Shown piece by piece: positions 43,642 through 52,705 of a stretch of 59,585 nt of DNA. Numbering within the stretch: the first letter of the stretch is position 1; every line of letters starts with the position of its first letter. The stretch is from contig JBHWOX010000021.1 in the NCBI GenBank assembly GCA_043424615.1, forward strand, positions 1-59,585. The letters run 5' to 3'. A program made the translations under genes and the position numbers. The stretch comes from JAUNQW01 sp043424615. GTDB taxonomy: Bacteria; Bacillota; Bacilli; Lactobacillales; Carnobacteriaceae_A. A model generated the notes under the pieces. It searched no databases, was not told the DNA's origin, and saw only the letters and a list, made by a program, of their open reading frames with translations.

Positions 43642-44319
43642 CTATGGTCGTTCAATTTTTTCTAGCTGGCCATCCCGTCCCACTAAAACTAGATCTGCCA
43701 CATTTAAGAATAGACCGTGTTCAACCACACCAGGAATGGCCTCTAATTCAGCTGCTAAGCTTTCTGCTTGAGTGATTTTTCCCAAATGTAGGTCTAAAAT
43801 ATAATTATCATTATCCGTCTTAAAAGGATGACCTTCTTCCGTCAATCGACATTCCGCTTGGTAATTCTTTTTATTCAGATGTCTTTGAATCAGCTTATAA
43901 CCTGATGGGATAACCTCAACGGGTAAGGGGAAAGCCCCTAATTGTTGAACTAATTTTGATTCATCTACAATCCAAATCACACGGTCAGAGTGATAGGCGA
44001 CCATTTTTTCAATGAGATGAGCTCCGCCCCCTCCTTTTATTCCATTCAATTGAGGGTCAACTTCATCTGCTCCATCAATGGTGAGGTCAATATGGTCGAC
44101 TTCATTTAAGGATTTCAGAGGAATGTTGAGAGAGCGAGCTTGGTCAGCGGTGCGCTTGGATGTCGTCACAGCTTCAACACTAAGCTCGCCAGCTTGTACT
44201 TTTTGGCCTAACTTTTCAACCATATAATAAGCCGTCGAGCCGGTCCCTAAGCCCACCGTCATACCATCTTCAATATAATCGACCGAGGCATAGCCCACTT
44301 CTTTTTTTAATTCATCCAT
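43642..44319 (-). CDS. rpiA: ribose-5-phosphate isomerase A
   Basis: Interconverts ribose-5-phosphate and ribulose-5-phosphate. About 225 residues. Motifs: GMTVGLGTGSTAYYMVEKL near 19-37, TIDGADEVDPQLNGIKGGGG near 80-99 with the catalytic Asp/Lys, and LHLGKITQAESL. Start is uncertain: ATG 44319 follows GGAG closely, and GTG 44331 or TTG 44328 overlap the AAAGGAG stretch. It leads the rpiA-deoC pair with a good promoter upstream. Confidence 0.95.
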   Translation of the reverse strand: MDELKKEVGYASVDYIEDGMTVGLGTGSTAYYMVEKLGQKVQAGELSVEAVTTSKRTADQARSLNIPLKSLNEVDHIDLTIDGADEVDPQLNGIKGGGGAHLIEKMVAYHSDRVIWIVDESKLVQQLGAFPLPVEVIPSGYKLIQRHLNKKNYQAECRLTEEGHPFKTDNDNYILDLHLGKITQAESLAAELEAIPGVVEHGLFLNVADLVLVGRDGQLEKIERP

Positions 44320-44349
44320 CCACTCCAACACTCCTTTAATATTTTCTTC

Positions 44350-44378
44350 ATTTTATCATGGACCCTTATTAATGTCAT
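44350..44378 (-). promoter_or_regulatory. promoter of rpiA-deoC (ATGACA-17-TAAAAT)
   Basis: -35 ATGACA (44373-44378), 17-base spacer and -10 TAAAAT (44350-44355) on the minus strand. The rpiA start lies about 30 bases beyond the -10. Confidence 0.68.
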
Positions 44379-44414
44379 GGTGGGCCAAGTCTGCCAAAAA
44401 GTCTCACTTCTCAC

Positions 44415-44446
44415 AAAAAAACTCGCTAGAAAAAATTCTAACGAGT
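44415..44446 (-). terminator. terminator after murB
   Basis: Minus-strand 10-bp stem ACTCGTTAGA/TCTAGCGAGT (one G-U) with a T/A-rich loop, followed by six T. It lies 19 bases after the murB stop. Confidence 0.87.
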
Positions 44447-44465
44447 GCTTGTATCGATCAGGCAT

Positions 44466-45365
44466 TTATTGTTCACCAATAATACGAACTTCTGTTTCTA
44501 AATCGACATCAAACTTATCTTTAACAACCTCTTGCACATAGTGGATCAGATCAATATAGTCTGTCGCCGTCCCATGGTCGACATTCACCATAAAGCCAGC
44601 ATGCTTGGTTGATACTTGAATGCCTCCAATTTGTTTGCCTTGTAAGCCAGCATCTTGGATAAGTTTGCCAGCAAAATGGCCCGGTGGTCGTTTAAAAACG
44701 CTCCCACAAGAGGGATATTCAAGGGGTTGCTTACTTCTTCTTAAGGTCATCAATTCATCCATTTTTTCCCAGATCTCATCAGCATTGCCTTTTTCAAGGG
44801 CAAAACGACTTTCGATGATAATGTCATCGGTGGCTTGAACCCGGCTATGGCGGTATTCAAAATCCATCTCTTCCTGGCTGTATGTTTTCACTTGACCCTT
44901 AGCGTCTAAGACCGTCACAGACTCGATGCAATCTTTAACCTCACCCCCATAAGCTCCAGCGTTCATATAAACGGCTCCTCCTACGCTGCCAGGGATGCCA
45001 TAGGCGAATTCTAAACCAGTTAAACCGGCGCGCTGAGCGGCTTCTGAAGCCTCAATAATCGTGGCCCCACTTTCCGCTACAATGGTTTTTCCATCCTGTC
45101 CAATATTATTCATATCGGTCAATATAATGACAGCATGACGGATGCCCCCATCACCCACAATTAGGTTTGAAGCATTGCCTAAAACGGTCCATTCAATATG
45201 GTTAGCAGCTAACCATTTGACCACTTCGGCCAGCTGGTCTTTATCACTGGGGAAAATAATCGCATCAGCCGGTCCACCTGTCCGTGTAAAGGTATAATGC
45301 GATAAATTTTCATTGAGTTTAATCCGAGCCTCAGGAAAGGCTTGGGTGATATCTTTTAATTCCAT
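44466..45365 (-). CDS. murB: UDP-N-acetylenolpyruvoylglucosamine reductase
   Basis: FAD/NADPH enzyme that reduces UDP-GlcNAc-enolpyruvate to UDP-MurNAc in peptidoglycan synthesis. 299 residues. Motifs: TGGPADAIIFPSD near 30-42, NASNLIVGDGGI near 63-74, FAYGIPGSVGGAVYMNAGAYGGE near 119-141 (quoted only in part), YRHSR near 171-175, and PSCGSVFKRPPGHFAGKLI with the catalytic Ser. It looks like the shorter Firmicutes MurB type. It is a single-gene unit with extended -10 promoter and terminator. Confidence 0.96.
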   Translation of the reverse strand: MELKDITQAFPEARIKLNENLSHYTFTRTGGPADAIIFPSDKDQLAEVVKWLAANHIEWTVLGNASNLIVGDGGIRHAVIILTDMNNIGQDGKTIVAESGATIIEASEAAQRAGLTGLEFAYGIPGSVGGAVYMNAGAYGGEVKDCIESVTVLDAKGQVKTYSQEEMDFEYRHSRVQATDDIIIESRFALEKGNADEIWEKMDELMTLRRSKQPLEYPSCGSVFKRPPGHFAGKLIQDAGLQGKQIGGIQVSTKHAGFMVNVDHGTATDYIDLIHYVQEVVKDKFDVDLETEVRIIGEQ

Positions 45366-45399
45366 GACTAACCTCCATTCATTTTCATTCTTTGACCTT

Positions 45400-45408
45400 A
45401 TAATAGCA
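45400..45408 (-). promoter_or_regulatory. extended -10 promoter of murB
   Basis: TGCTATTAT on the minus strand forms an extended -10 (TGN plus TATTAT), 35 bases before the murB start. The -35 region is weak. Confidence 0.55.
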
Positions 45409-45470
45409 TTAAAGATTCAGATTGAATAGCTGGGCTAAGGAAGGTCGGTTTTCTGGATGATGAGGGTCTT

Positions 45471-45944
45471 TTAGTCGATGTGGTCAGCCCACAGCTCTAA
45501 CAAGTCTTCATATTCTTGACCAAAAGCTTGGATGTGCATATCCCGACTCAAGCCGTGCTGGCTGATTTCAAAATTGATTTGCAAGCATTGGCTGGGTAAG
45601 TCTTCTTCAGAAACAGACCCCCATTCCAATACGCATAAGCCCTGGCCATAAAAATATTCATCCAAAGCCAAGTCACTCACACCCCCATCTTCCAGCCGGT
45701 AGAGATCAATATGATACAAGGGGAGTCGCCCTTGTTGGTATTCGCGGATAATGGTGTAAGAAGGGCTCTTAATGGCTCGCTGGATGCCTAGCCCACGAGC
45801 AATCCCCCGAGTAAAAGTCGTTTTGCCAGCACCTAACGTTCCTTCCAGCCGGATCAACTGACCGGCTTGAACAAAATCAGCTAAAATCTCGCCTCTTTCT
45901 AAGGCCGTATCTTCATCAATGTCCTGCCATCTTAATTCTTGCAT
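45471..45944 (-). CDS. tsaE: tRNA threonylcarbamoyladenosine biosynthesis ATPase
   Basis: P-loop ATPase that works with TsaB and TsaD to form t6A37 in ANN-decoding tRNAs. 157 residues. Walker A is LEGTLGAGKTTFTRGIARGL near 33-52. The switch block SPSYTIIREYQ and PLYHIDLYRLED near 77-86, and the CVLEWGS block near 108-114, are typical. It starts 17 bases after pta, a frequent pairing in Lactobacillales. The stop is not followed by an obvious terminator. Confidence 0.95.
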   Translation of the reverse strand: MQELRWQDIDEDTALERGEILADFVQAGQLIRLEGTLGAGKTTFTRGIARGLGIQRAIKSPSYTIIREYQQGRLPLYHIDLYRLEDGGVSDLALDEYFYGQGLCVLEWGSVSEEDLPSQCLQINFEISQHGLSRDMHIQAFGQEYEDLLELWADHID

Positions 45945-45961
45945 GGGATCCCTTCTTCTCC

Positions 45962-46945
45962 TTAATGATTAACCATAGCCATTTTTGCAGTCACTATGGC
46001 CACTTCATAAACATCATCTTCTGAGCAGCCTCGTGACAGGTCATTGATGGGTTTGCCCATTCCTTGAAGAAGAGGCCCTAGGGCGTTGAAGCCACCCAAA
46101 CGTTGGGTAATTTTATAAGCAATATTCCCCGATGATAAATCAGGAAAAATAAAGACATTAGCCTGGCCGGCAACTTCAGAATCCGGCGCTTTAGAAGCAG
46201 CAACAGAAGGAACAATGGCGGCATCGAATTGTAATTCCCCGTCAATAGCTACTTGAGGGGCTTTTTCTTGGGCTAAACGTGTCGCTTGCTGAACTTTTTC
46301 TACATCTTCTCCGCCAGCAGAACCATAAGTAGAATAACTGAGCATAGCAACTTTTGCCGGTTGGATACCGAAAGCTTCAGCCATACGGGCACTTTCCACC
46401 GCTATATCCGCCAGTTCTTCAGCAGTAGGCTTAGGGTTTAAGCCGGCATCAGCATAGTAATAGCGCTCGCCGTCTTCTTTGTACATAATAAAGGACCCAC
46501 TCACCAAACTCAGATCTGGGCGAGTTTTTACTATTTGTAAAGCGGGACGGACTGTATCACTGGTTGAATGAACCGCTCCAGACACCATACCGTCCACTTT
46601 GTCCATATAAACCAACATGCTGCCGAAATAATTAACATCCAAGAGAATCTCTTCAGCTTCTTCAGTAGACACTTTTCCCTTACGACGGTCGACAAAACGT
46701 TCAACCATTTCTGCCTTGTCTGCATAGTTTGCTGGGTCATAAGCCTTCATACCAGCAATGGACCAGCCTTTTTCATTGGCCAAGGCTTGCAGATCAGCCT
46801 TTGACCCTATTAAGACTGGCTCAACTATTCCTTCTTCCTGCAAGCGGACTGCCGCCCCCAAGACACGGGGGTCGGTCGCTTCTGGGAAAACGATACTTAA
46901 GTCTTGACCTTTGATATCATTTTTTAATTCATCTATTAACGTCAT
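45962..46945 (-). CDS. pta: phosphate acetyltransferase
   Basis: Interconverts acetyl-CoA and acetyl phosphate; with acetate kinase (not here) it yields ATP. About 327 residues, the short Firmicutes Pta. Typical blocks: IVFPEATDPRVLGAAVRLQEEG near 18-39 (quoted only in part), DGMVSGAVHSTSDTVRPALQ, GSFIMYKEDGERYYYADAG, MLSYSTYGSAGG near 206-217 and GQANVFIFPDLSSGNIAYK. ATG at 46945 with AAGGAG upstream. It may be read from its own promoter or through from the ABC gene, as no terminator lies between. Confidence 0.96.
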   Translation of the reverse strand: MTLIDELKNDIKGQDLSIVFPEATDPRVLGAAVRLQEEGIVEPVLIGSKADLQALANEKGWSIAGMKAYDPANYADKAEMVERFVDRRKGKVSTEEAEEILLDVNYFGSMLVYMDKVDGMVSGAVHSTSDTVRPALQIVKTRPDLSLVSGSFIMYKEDGERYYYADAGLNPKPTAEELADIAVESARMAEAFGIQPAKVAMLSYSTYGSAGGEDVEKVQQATRLAQEKAPQVAIDGELQFDAAIVPSVAASKAPDSEVAGQANVFIFPDLSSGNIAYKITQRLGGFNALGPLLQGMGKPINDLSRGCSEDDVYEVAIVTAKMAMVNH

Positions 46946-47016
46946 CAAGCCAACTCCTTTAAGCTTTAATAAAAATATCCTACCACAGACCCCTGCACTT
47001 AAGAAGGCAAAGACTT

Positions 47017-49452
47017 TTATTCGCCATTCAAAGCTTCAACAGGGTCTTTTTTAGCCGCCATACGAGACGGGATAATGCCACCCAACAGAGTCAAGACCAA
47101 GGCAATGACAATCAAAATCAATGCATGCCATGGATTTAAGTGGGCGACTTGTTCAAGTTCAGTAAGGCTAGCAATCGCTCGGTTAATTGGGATAGACACG
47201 AGATAAGCTAGACCAACACCTAATAAACCAGAACTTAGGCCAATGATAAAGGTTTCAGCATTAAATACTCTGGAAATATCTTTTTCACGCGCTCCCAAAG
47301 CCCTTAAAACACCAATTTCTTGAGTTCGTTCTAAAACAGAGATATAAATAATAATCCCAATCATCAGCATAGAAACGACTAAGGAGATGCTCGCAAAGGC
47401 AATAAGAACCAAGGTGATGGCATTCATCAATCCCCCTGACAAGTCAGTGATCAATTGAGCAAAATCTGTGACAACCACTTTTTCATCTTCATCGTGTTGG
47501 TCATTCCATTGCTGCAAATGGTCTTTTATGACCGCCTTACTTTCAAATGAAGCGGGGTAAATATAGACTTCTTGCGGCAGTTCATCATTCCCTAAGTAAG
47601 CGAGCAGGTCTTCCTTGCTCATGGAAAGTTGCTGTAAATCCTCAGAAACGAGAGAAGGAGAGGCTTGACCTCCGCCTGGTGCAGACATATTTTCTGAACT
47701 GACCTGGGTCAAGTCTCCTGGATTGACCCCTGCCTCCTCCACTTGGTCAAAGGCTTGACCCGTTAAAAGATTGCGATCAGCCTCTTTTTGATCTTGGACG
47801 ATGGCAGATTGCTGGGCATCAGCAATAAAATTCTTAGCTAGAGCATCTGTATAATAGAGCCCTCCCAGCTGCTCTTCCTTGTTTCCATCTTCTTTTGGTC
47901 GAACAATCCCGACGATAGAAAGGTCTAAATTCTTATCTTGCTGGTAGAGCTGATCCAGTTCTTCTTGTTCGACAGCCGGCCGGTAAAGGTCCCCTTCTTT
48001 GCTATAAAACTGGTCATTATATACCAATTGGTAGGACTTGCCGAGTACTTGGTCAAAAGCGAGTGGCTCATCTTCTTTAGCGTCAATTCCTAAGCTGTCT
48101 AATATTTTTTGGTCGACCTGATTATAATTATCAACCACCAGGAGAAGACCCCTCTCATCAGCTGGCCACTCTCCGGCCAATAAGTCATATTGCTTTTGGG
48201 CAAAAGATAAGGGATTGGCTTGAGGAAGGTAGGGTAAAGCATTGAGCTGGCTAGTTTGATCATCAACGGCTACCACTTGTCCCGCTTGTTCAGTTAAGAG
48301 CTGGAGTTTGGCCGGTCGTTTGTATTGCACCCCTTGCAGCAGGTCGGTGGGGATAGCTTGCAGATGTTTCATGTAGTCTTCGCTAATGTCATTAGTAAAC
48401 TCAAAACTTTCAATCATATTCATCAATTGACCCGGGTAAATATGATTGTCTTGAGGGAATTCTTCCTTATCCTTAAACAAGTCATTAAAACTATCTTGCT
48501 GATTTTGCAAATTGTCCATGGCGAAAGCTTGGTCTTCTATCATCAAAGGATATTGGGCTAAAGAATTTTCCTCAAAATTTTCAATTTGTTGGTTCAAACC
48601 ATTAGATAAGGCAAGAATGATAGCCACTCCAAATATGCCGATTGAAGCAGCAAAAGCAGTAATAGCGGTCCGCACCTTCTTGGTGAGAATGTTTTGCCAA
48701 GATAATTTCAGGGCATTCCAGAAGGACATCCCACTTTTATTCAGCTCATAGCTCTCCCCGTCTTCCACTTGAGAATGATAAGGCTGGCTGTCTGCTATCA
48801 CTTTCCCGTCTGAAAACTGAATAATACGGTCAGCGTAAGCTTTAGCTTGGTCGATGCTGTGGGTGACCATGACGATTAACTTATCCTGGCTAATTTCAGT
48901 TAACAAATCCAATATTTCCTTGGAGGTTTGACTATCGAGGGCTCCCGTCGGTTCATCAGCTAAAATGATATCCGGGTCATTGGCTAGAGCTCGAGCAATG
49001 GCAACCCTTTGCATTTGACCTCCAGACAGCTGCTGAGGTTTTTTATGCATATGGTCTTTTAAGCCGACTCGTTCCAAAAGTTCTTGGGCTTTGGCTTGTC
49101 GCTCCTCCTTGGAGACATCAGATAGGGTCATCCCCATTTCAACATTGGCCAAAACGGAGAGGTGGGGAATCAGCTGGTAATTTTGAAAAATAAAACCGAC
49201 TGAATTATTTCGGTAGGCATCCCAGTCTGTCTGAGAAAAAGCAGAAGTTGATCGGCCGTGAATGAGAAGTTCCCCTTCATCATAAGAAAGCAAACCGCCA
49301 ATAACGTTGAGCAAGGTTGTTTTTCCTGACCCACTTTCACCCACCACCGCCACAAATTCATGGGGGCGAAATTGTAAATCGATATGGTCTAAGGCTTGCA
49401 GCTTAAATTGTCCTGTTTGAAAGGATTTGCAGATATTTCTGAGTTCAATCAT
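47017..49452 (-). CDS. fused ABC transporter (ATPase plus MacB/FtsX-type permease)
   Basis: An 811-residue protein. Residues 1-225 form an ABC ATPase with Walker A GESGSGKTTLLNV (38-50), signature LSGGQMQRVAIARAL and Walker B IILADEPTGALD. A first TM (about 257-285) follows, then an extracytoplasmic domain of roughly 390 residues rich in Gln/Asp, and three C-terminal TMs with the FtsX pattern (EIGVLRALGAREKDISRVF, GGIIPSRMAA). MacB-type proteins move peptides or drive envelope work mechanically. No partner gene is adjacent and the substrate is unknown. Confidence 0.92.
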   Translation of the reverse strand: MIELRNICKSFQTGQFKLQALDHIDLQFRPHEFVAVVGESGSGKTTLLNVIGGLLSYDEGELLIHGRSTSAFSQTDWDAYRNNSVGFIFQNYQLIPHLSVLANVEMGMTLSDVSKEERQAKAQELLERVGLKDHMHKKPQQLSGGQMQRVAIARALANDPDIILADEPTGALDSQTSKEILDLLTEISQDKLIVMVTHSIDQAKAYADRIIQFSDGKVIADSQPYHSQVEDGESYELNKSGMSFWNALKLSWQNILTKKVRTAITAFAASIGIFGVAIILALSNGLNQQIENFEENSLAQYPLMIEDQAFAMDNLQNQQDSFNDLFKDKEEFPQDNHIYPGQLMNMIESFEFTNDISEDYMKHLQAIPTDLLQGVQYKRPAKLQLLTEQAGQVVAVDDQTSQLNALPYLPQANPLSFAQKQYDLLAGEWPADERGLLLVVDNYNQVDQKILDSLGIDAKEDEPLAFDQVLGKSYQLVYNDQFYSKEGDLYRPAVEQEELDQLYQQDKNLDLSIVGIVRPKEDGNKEEQLGGLYYTDALAKNFIADAQQSAIVQDQKEADRNLLTGQAFDQVEEAGVNPGDLTQVSSENMSAPGGGQASPSLVSEDLQQLSMSKEDLLAYLGNDELPQEVYIYPASFESKAVIKDHLQQWNDQHDEDEKVVVTDFAQLITDLSGGLMNAITLVLIAFASISLVVSMLMIGIIIYISVLERTQEIGVLRALGAREKDISRVFNAETFIIGLSSGLLGVGLAYLVSIPINRAIASLTELEQVAHLNPWHALILIVIALVLTLLGGIIPSRMAAKKDPVEALNGE

Positions 49453-49539
49453 GCTTGACTCCCTCTCTATTATTTGTCAGTGCTAGTTTACAGGAAATTT
49501 CTAATGATTTGCTAAAATTTAGCCATAAATACAAGAAAC

Positions 49540-49569
49540 TTGACGGTTTATTAGTAGAATGACTACAAT
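49540..49569 (+). promoter_or_regulatory. promoter of cysK-cysE (TTGACG-18-TACAAT)
   Basis: -35 TTGACG (49540-49545), 18-base spacer and -10 TACAAT (49564-49569). The inverted repeat CTACA-ATA-TGTAG (49563-49575) overlaps the -10 and may bind a regulator. The cysK start lies 46 bases beyond the -10. Confidence 0.72.
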
Positions 49570-49614
49570 ATGTAGCAAGACGTTGTAAGTAGTGATTTTT
49601 AATGGAGGGGTAAG

Positions 49615-50535
49615 ATGATTTTTGAAAACATTTTAGAAAGCATTGGACATACGCCATTAGTGAAGTTAAAACAAGTCGATGAAGATGCTGGGGAAGTTTA
49701 TGCTAAAGTCGAAAGTCGAAATCCATCTGGTTCAGTCAAAGACCGCCCTGTTTACTATATTATGAAACACTTATTAGACGAAGGGCTAGTAGAAAAAGGT
49801 GGGACTATTATCGAACCCACTTCCGGTAATACAGGAGTTGGACTAGCCATGGCCGGAGCAGCCCTGGGCATCCATGTTATTCTTGTCATGCCAGATAGCA
49901 TGAGCCAAGAACGCCGCCAATTAATGAAAGCCTATGGAGCAGAGTTGGTCCTCACAGAAGGGGCTGGCGGTATGCAAGCGGCTTTAGATAAGGCTGAAGA
50001 ATTATCCAAGGAAAAAGAGGCGCCTATCTTTGGCCAATTTAGCCAAGAAGCGAATGTTCAAGCCCATATTGAAACAACAGGACCTGAAATCCTTGAAGAC
50101 CTCCCTGATGTGGACGGTTTCGTAGCTGGAGTGGGAACAGCCGGAACAGTTTCAGGAACAGGACAAGTTCTAAAAGAAAAAAATAAAGATATCCAAGTTT
50201 GGGCGGTAGAACCCGCTGATTCTCCGATCTTAAGTCAAGGCCCTGAGCACGCAGGTTCTCATAAAATTCAAGGGATTGGCGCTAACTTTGTTCCTGACCT
50301 TTATAACGCAGAAGTGATTGACGACATTTTCCTGGTAGAAAATGAAGAAGCCATGGAAAGTGCCCGTCGTTTGGCTAAAGAGGAAGGAATTTTAGCTGGA
50401 ATTTCTGCTGGAGCCAATGTTTTAGCTGCTCGCCAACTAGCTAAACAGCTCGGAGCCGGCCATAAAGTGGTCACCGTCTTACCAGATACGGGTGAGCGTT
50501 ACCTTTCTTCAGGACTATTTGACTATGACGAATAA
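49615..50535 (+). CDS. cysK: cysteine synthase A (O-acetylserine sulfhydrylase)
   Basis: PLP enzyme that makes cysteine from O-acetylserine and sulfide. 306 residues. PLP Lys is in NPSGSVKDRPVYYI near 36-49; the phosphate loop is EPTSGNTGVGLAMAGA near 64-79; GTAGTVSGTGQVLKE near 172-186 and ISAGANVLAA near 261-270 are typical, as is the C-terminal VTVLPDTGERYLSSGLF. SD GGAGG. It overlaps cysE by 11 bases. Confidence 0.95.
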   Translation: MIFENILESIGHTPLVKLKQVDEDAGEVYAKVESRNPSGSVKDRPVYYIMKHLLDEGLVEKGGTIIEPTSGNTGVGLAMAGAALGIHVILVMPDSMSQERRQLMKAYGAELVLTEGAGGMQAALDKAEELSKEKEAPIFGQFSQEANVQAHIETTGPEILEDLPDVDGFVAGVGTAGTVSGTGQVLKEKNKDIQVWAVEPADSPILSQGPEHAGSHKIQGIGANFVPDLYNAEVIDDIFLVENEEAMESARRLAKEEGILAGISAGANVLAARQLAKQLGAGHKVVTVLPDTGERYLSSGLFDYDE

Positions 50536-51097
50536 AGACCATGCGTATTGGGTGGAATATGCTAACTATTTGATGAAGACTGATGCTGCTGCTCCTTCTT
50601 TTGAGGAAGCCATGCATGTCTATCCCACTACTATCGCCCTCAGAGCTCATGCTCATGCCCACCAGCTTTATTTAGAAGGTGATCGGGTCAGTGCACGGAA
50701 AATTTCTGAAGAAGCCCGTCGGATGAGCGGAATTGAAATCCATCCCGGCGCCCAGATTGGTGACTTTGTCTTCATCGATCACGGCATGGCCACCGTCATA
50801 GGTGAGACAGCTGTCGTCGGCGATTATGTCAAGATGTACCATAATGTCACCTTGGGCGGTACCGGCAAACAACAGCACGTTAAACGCCATCCAACCATTG
50901 AAGATCATGTGGAAATTGGAACAGGAGCCGTCGTTCTCGGCGATATCACCATTGGCCACCATGCAAAAATCGGGGCTAATGCTGTCGTCCTAGAAGATGT
51001 TCCCCCCTTTGCTACTGCCGTTGGAATCCCTGCTCGGATCATCTTCCATTGCGATCCCGAAGACCCCGAGGATTTGAAAAAAAATCTAAAAGAATGA
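50525..51097 (+). CDS. cysE: serine O-acetyltransferase
   Basis: Makes O-acetylserine for CysK. 190 residues, slightly shorter than B. subtilis CysE but with the whole core: helical N-terminal part to about residue 60, then left-handed beta-helix repeats (GIEIHPGAQIGDFVFIDHGM, VIGETAVVGDYVKMYHNV), catalytic His region VTLGGTGKQQ, and KRHPTIEDHVEIGTGAVV. ATG at 50525 lies inside the cysK end, so translation is coupled; SD is weak (AGGA at 11 bases). The C-terminal tail is short. Confidence 0.92.
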   Translation: MTNKDHAYWVEYANYLMKTDAAAPSFEEAMHVYPTTIALRAHAHAHQLYLEGDRVSARKISEEARRMSGIEIHPGAQIGDFVFIDHGMATVIGETAVVGDYVKMYHNVTLGGTGKQQHVKRHPTIEDHVEIGTGAVVLGDITIGHHAKIGANAVVLEDVPPFATAVGIPARIIFHCDPEDPEDLKKNLKE

Positions 51098-51110
51098 TCC
51101 TTGACCTTCA

Positions 51111-51146
51111 AAAAAGAGGCTGTGAAAAATCACAGCCTCTTTTTTT
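51111..51146. terminator. bidirectional terminator between cysE and the flavoprotein gene
   Basis: GAGGCTGTGA (51116-51125) pairs with TCACAGCCTC (51130-51139), with A5 before and T7 after, so both convergent transcripts can end here. Confidence 0.94.
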
Positions 51147-51167
51147 GGATTGGCCTTTAGCTCGGCT

Positions 51168-52679
51168 TTATTTTTTCAACTGTCTGATGAGATGTTCCGC
51201 CGACCGTCTGCCCTGCTTCATATTGAGCTGGGCATTGTTATTGGCATATTGGGTTGGAAAAATAAAATGCCCCATAAAATAGACTTGAGGTAAAAAGCCA
51301 TAACGTGGGCTAATCAGCTGTGTTTCCGGCCAGGTCACCGCTACCCCCTCACCACTTTCAAAGTCAGAGCTGAGATAGTGTTTGTTATATAGATTTCGAA
51401 GGAGAGGGTCCCTTTTCACTGCTTCAGATATTCTCAAATCAAAGCCCGTGGCATTAATCAAAGTATGGGTGTTTTCATGTTGAATCCCATCTAGATAAAT
51501 ATCAAAGCCATCCGTTTCTTCATTCCATTGAATATCTGTTAAACCAGATACAATTCTCAGCTTATCCTCTTTCATCCAATCAAGAACCATCCCCATCACC
51601 GGATAGGGCACCACATTACGGAAATGTTCGACATAGGGACGTTGGTCTTGATTATACGCTTCCTTATCCTCTTGGGACAAGCTCTGATAAAGATCAGGCA
51701 AGAGCGGGGTCAGGTATGAAAAATACTCTTGAACAATTCCTACTTCCTTGGGCTGGCTATAATACTGGCGGATATTTTCACTCAAGTCCCCCACCGCATG
51801 CTGCTGGCAAGTGAACTCCCAATCAACACCATAAGCCTCAAAGTCTTTTAAAACTTGCTGGTAAATCTCTTCCAAAGGGATATTATATGTCTCTTGGCAA
51901 CGGTGGGCTTCTATCCAAGCTTCATCAATCGATGATTGATAAGGCTCCCCTTGCAGAAGCACTTTGGTTGGGGTAAAGGGAGTGGTGCGCACATATAAAG
52001 TGAGCGGCTGTCGGAAATCATAATGCTTATCCAAATATCTTAAGATATCGAAGCTCGTTGCTCCGCTTCCTATAATTCCAATGGAGCGACGATCATCCAA
52101 AGAAGATAACATTTTATTAGCGGGATAAGGTTGGCGGATAAAAGAGGGATAGGAATCGAGATGATAATAATCAGCATAAGACGGGTGGCCGATAGCAAAG
52201 AAAACGGCTTGGTAATCATCTGACCATCCTTCACCCCCTTCTGTTTGTAACTGATAAGTAAAAGAACTTCTCCCATCAGCTTGCATAGCCAAAGCTTCCT
52301 GGTCATGGGCTTGAAAGTCCACAACTTTTTCCTTGATGACAGTCACTAAAGGGTGGTTAAAATAAGGCAAAAAGCGATCATGCAAATAGGCCCCATAATA
52401 AGGGCGCGGAACTAGGCCCTGAATAATTTCTTCATCAACCTCATGCTCTTGAAGCCAGTCCACAAAATCATGAGGACGGTCGGGGTCACAAGATATCCGA
52501 TCAGCGGATGAGTTTAACCACAGACTATCATCATCCTCTTCATAGGGGAGACCTTTGGAGGTTTGCTCACGATATTCATACACATCAATGGCTTCAATCT
52601 CTTCCAAAGGAGCGTCTTCAATCAAGCTTCTAAGTACACATGAGCCAGCCACTCCAGCTCCAACGATAGCAATTTTCAT
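51168..52679 (-). CDS. FAD/NAD(P)-binding protein (FAD_NAD_binding_9 type)
   Basis: A 503-residue flavoprotein. FAD site IAIVGAGVAGSCVLRSL near 3-19, a second dinucleotide fold around SIGIIGSGATSFDILRYLD near 172-190, and a late ATGFD (ATG motif) near 418. This resembles the FAD/NAD(P)-binding protein family related to lysine/ornithine N-monooxygenases, but no siderophore genes are present, so substrate and activity are unknown. ATG at 52679 has GGAAG upstream; a longer reading would overlap ung. Downstream of pdxR-ung on the minus strand. Confidence 0.85.
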   Translation of the reverse strand: MKIAIVGAGVAGSCVLRSLIEDAPLEEIEAIDVYEYREQTSKGLPYEEDDDSLWLNSSADRISCDPDRPHDFVDWLQEHEVDEEIIQGLVPRPYYGAYLHDRFLPYFNHPLVTVIKEKVVDFQAHDQEALAMQADGRSSFTYQLQTEGGEGWSDDYQAVFFAIGHPSYADYYHLDSYPSFIRQPYPANKMLSSLDDRRSIGIIGSGATSFDILRYLDKHYDFRQPLTLYVRTTPFTPTKVLLQGEPYQSSIDEAWIEAHRCQETYNIPLEEIYQQVLKDFEAYGVDWEFTCQQHAVGDLSENIRQYYSQPKEVGIVQEYFSYLTPLLPDLYQSLSQEDKEAYNQDQRPYVEHFRNVVPYPVMGMVLDWMKEDKLRIVSGLTDIQWNEETDGFDIYLDGIQHENTHTLINATGFDLRISEAVKRDPLLRNLYNKHYLSSDFESGEGVAVTWPETQLISPRYGFLPQVYFMGHFIFPTQYANNNAQLNMKQGRRSAEHLIRQLKK

Positions 52680-52705
52680 AGCTTTTGACTTCCTTTTCTT
52701 ATATT

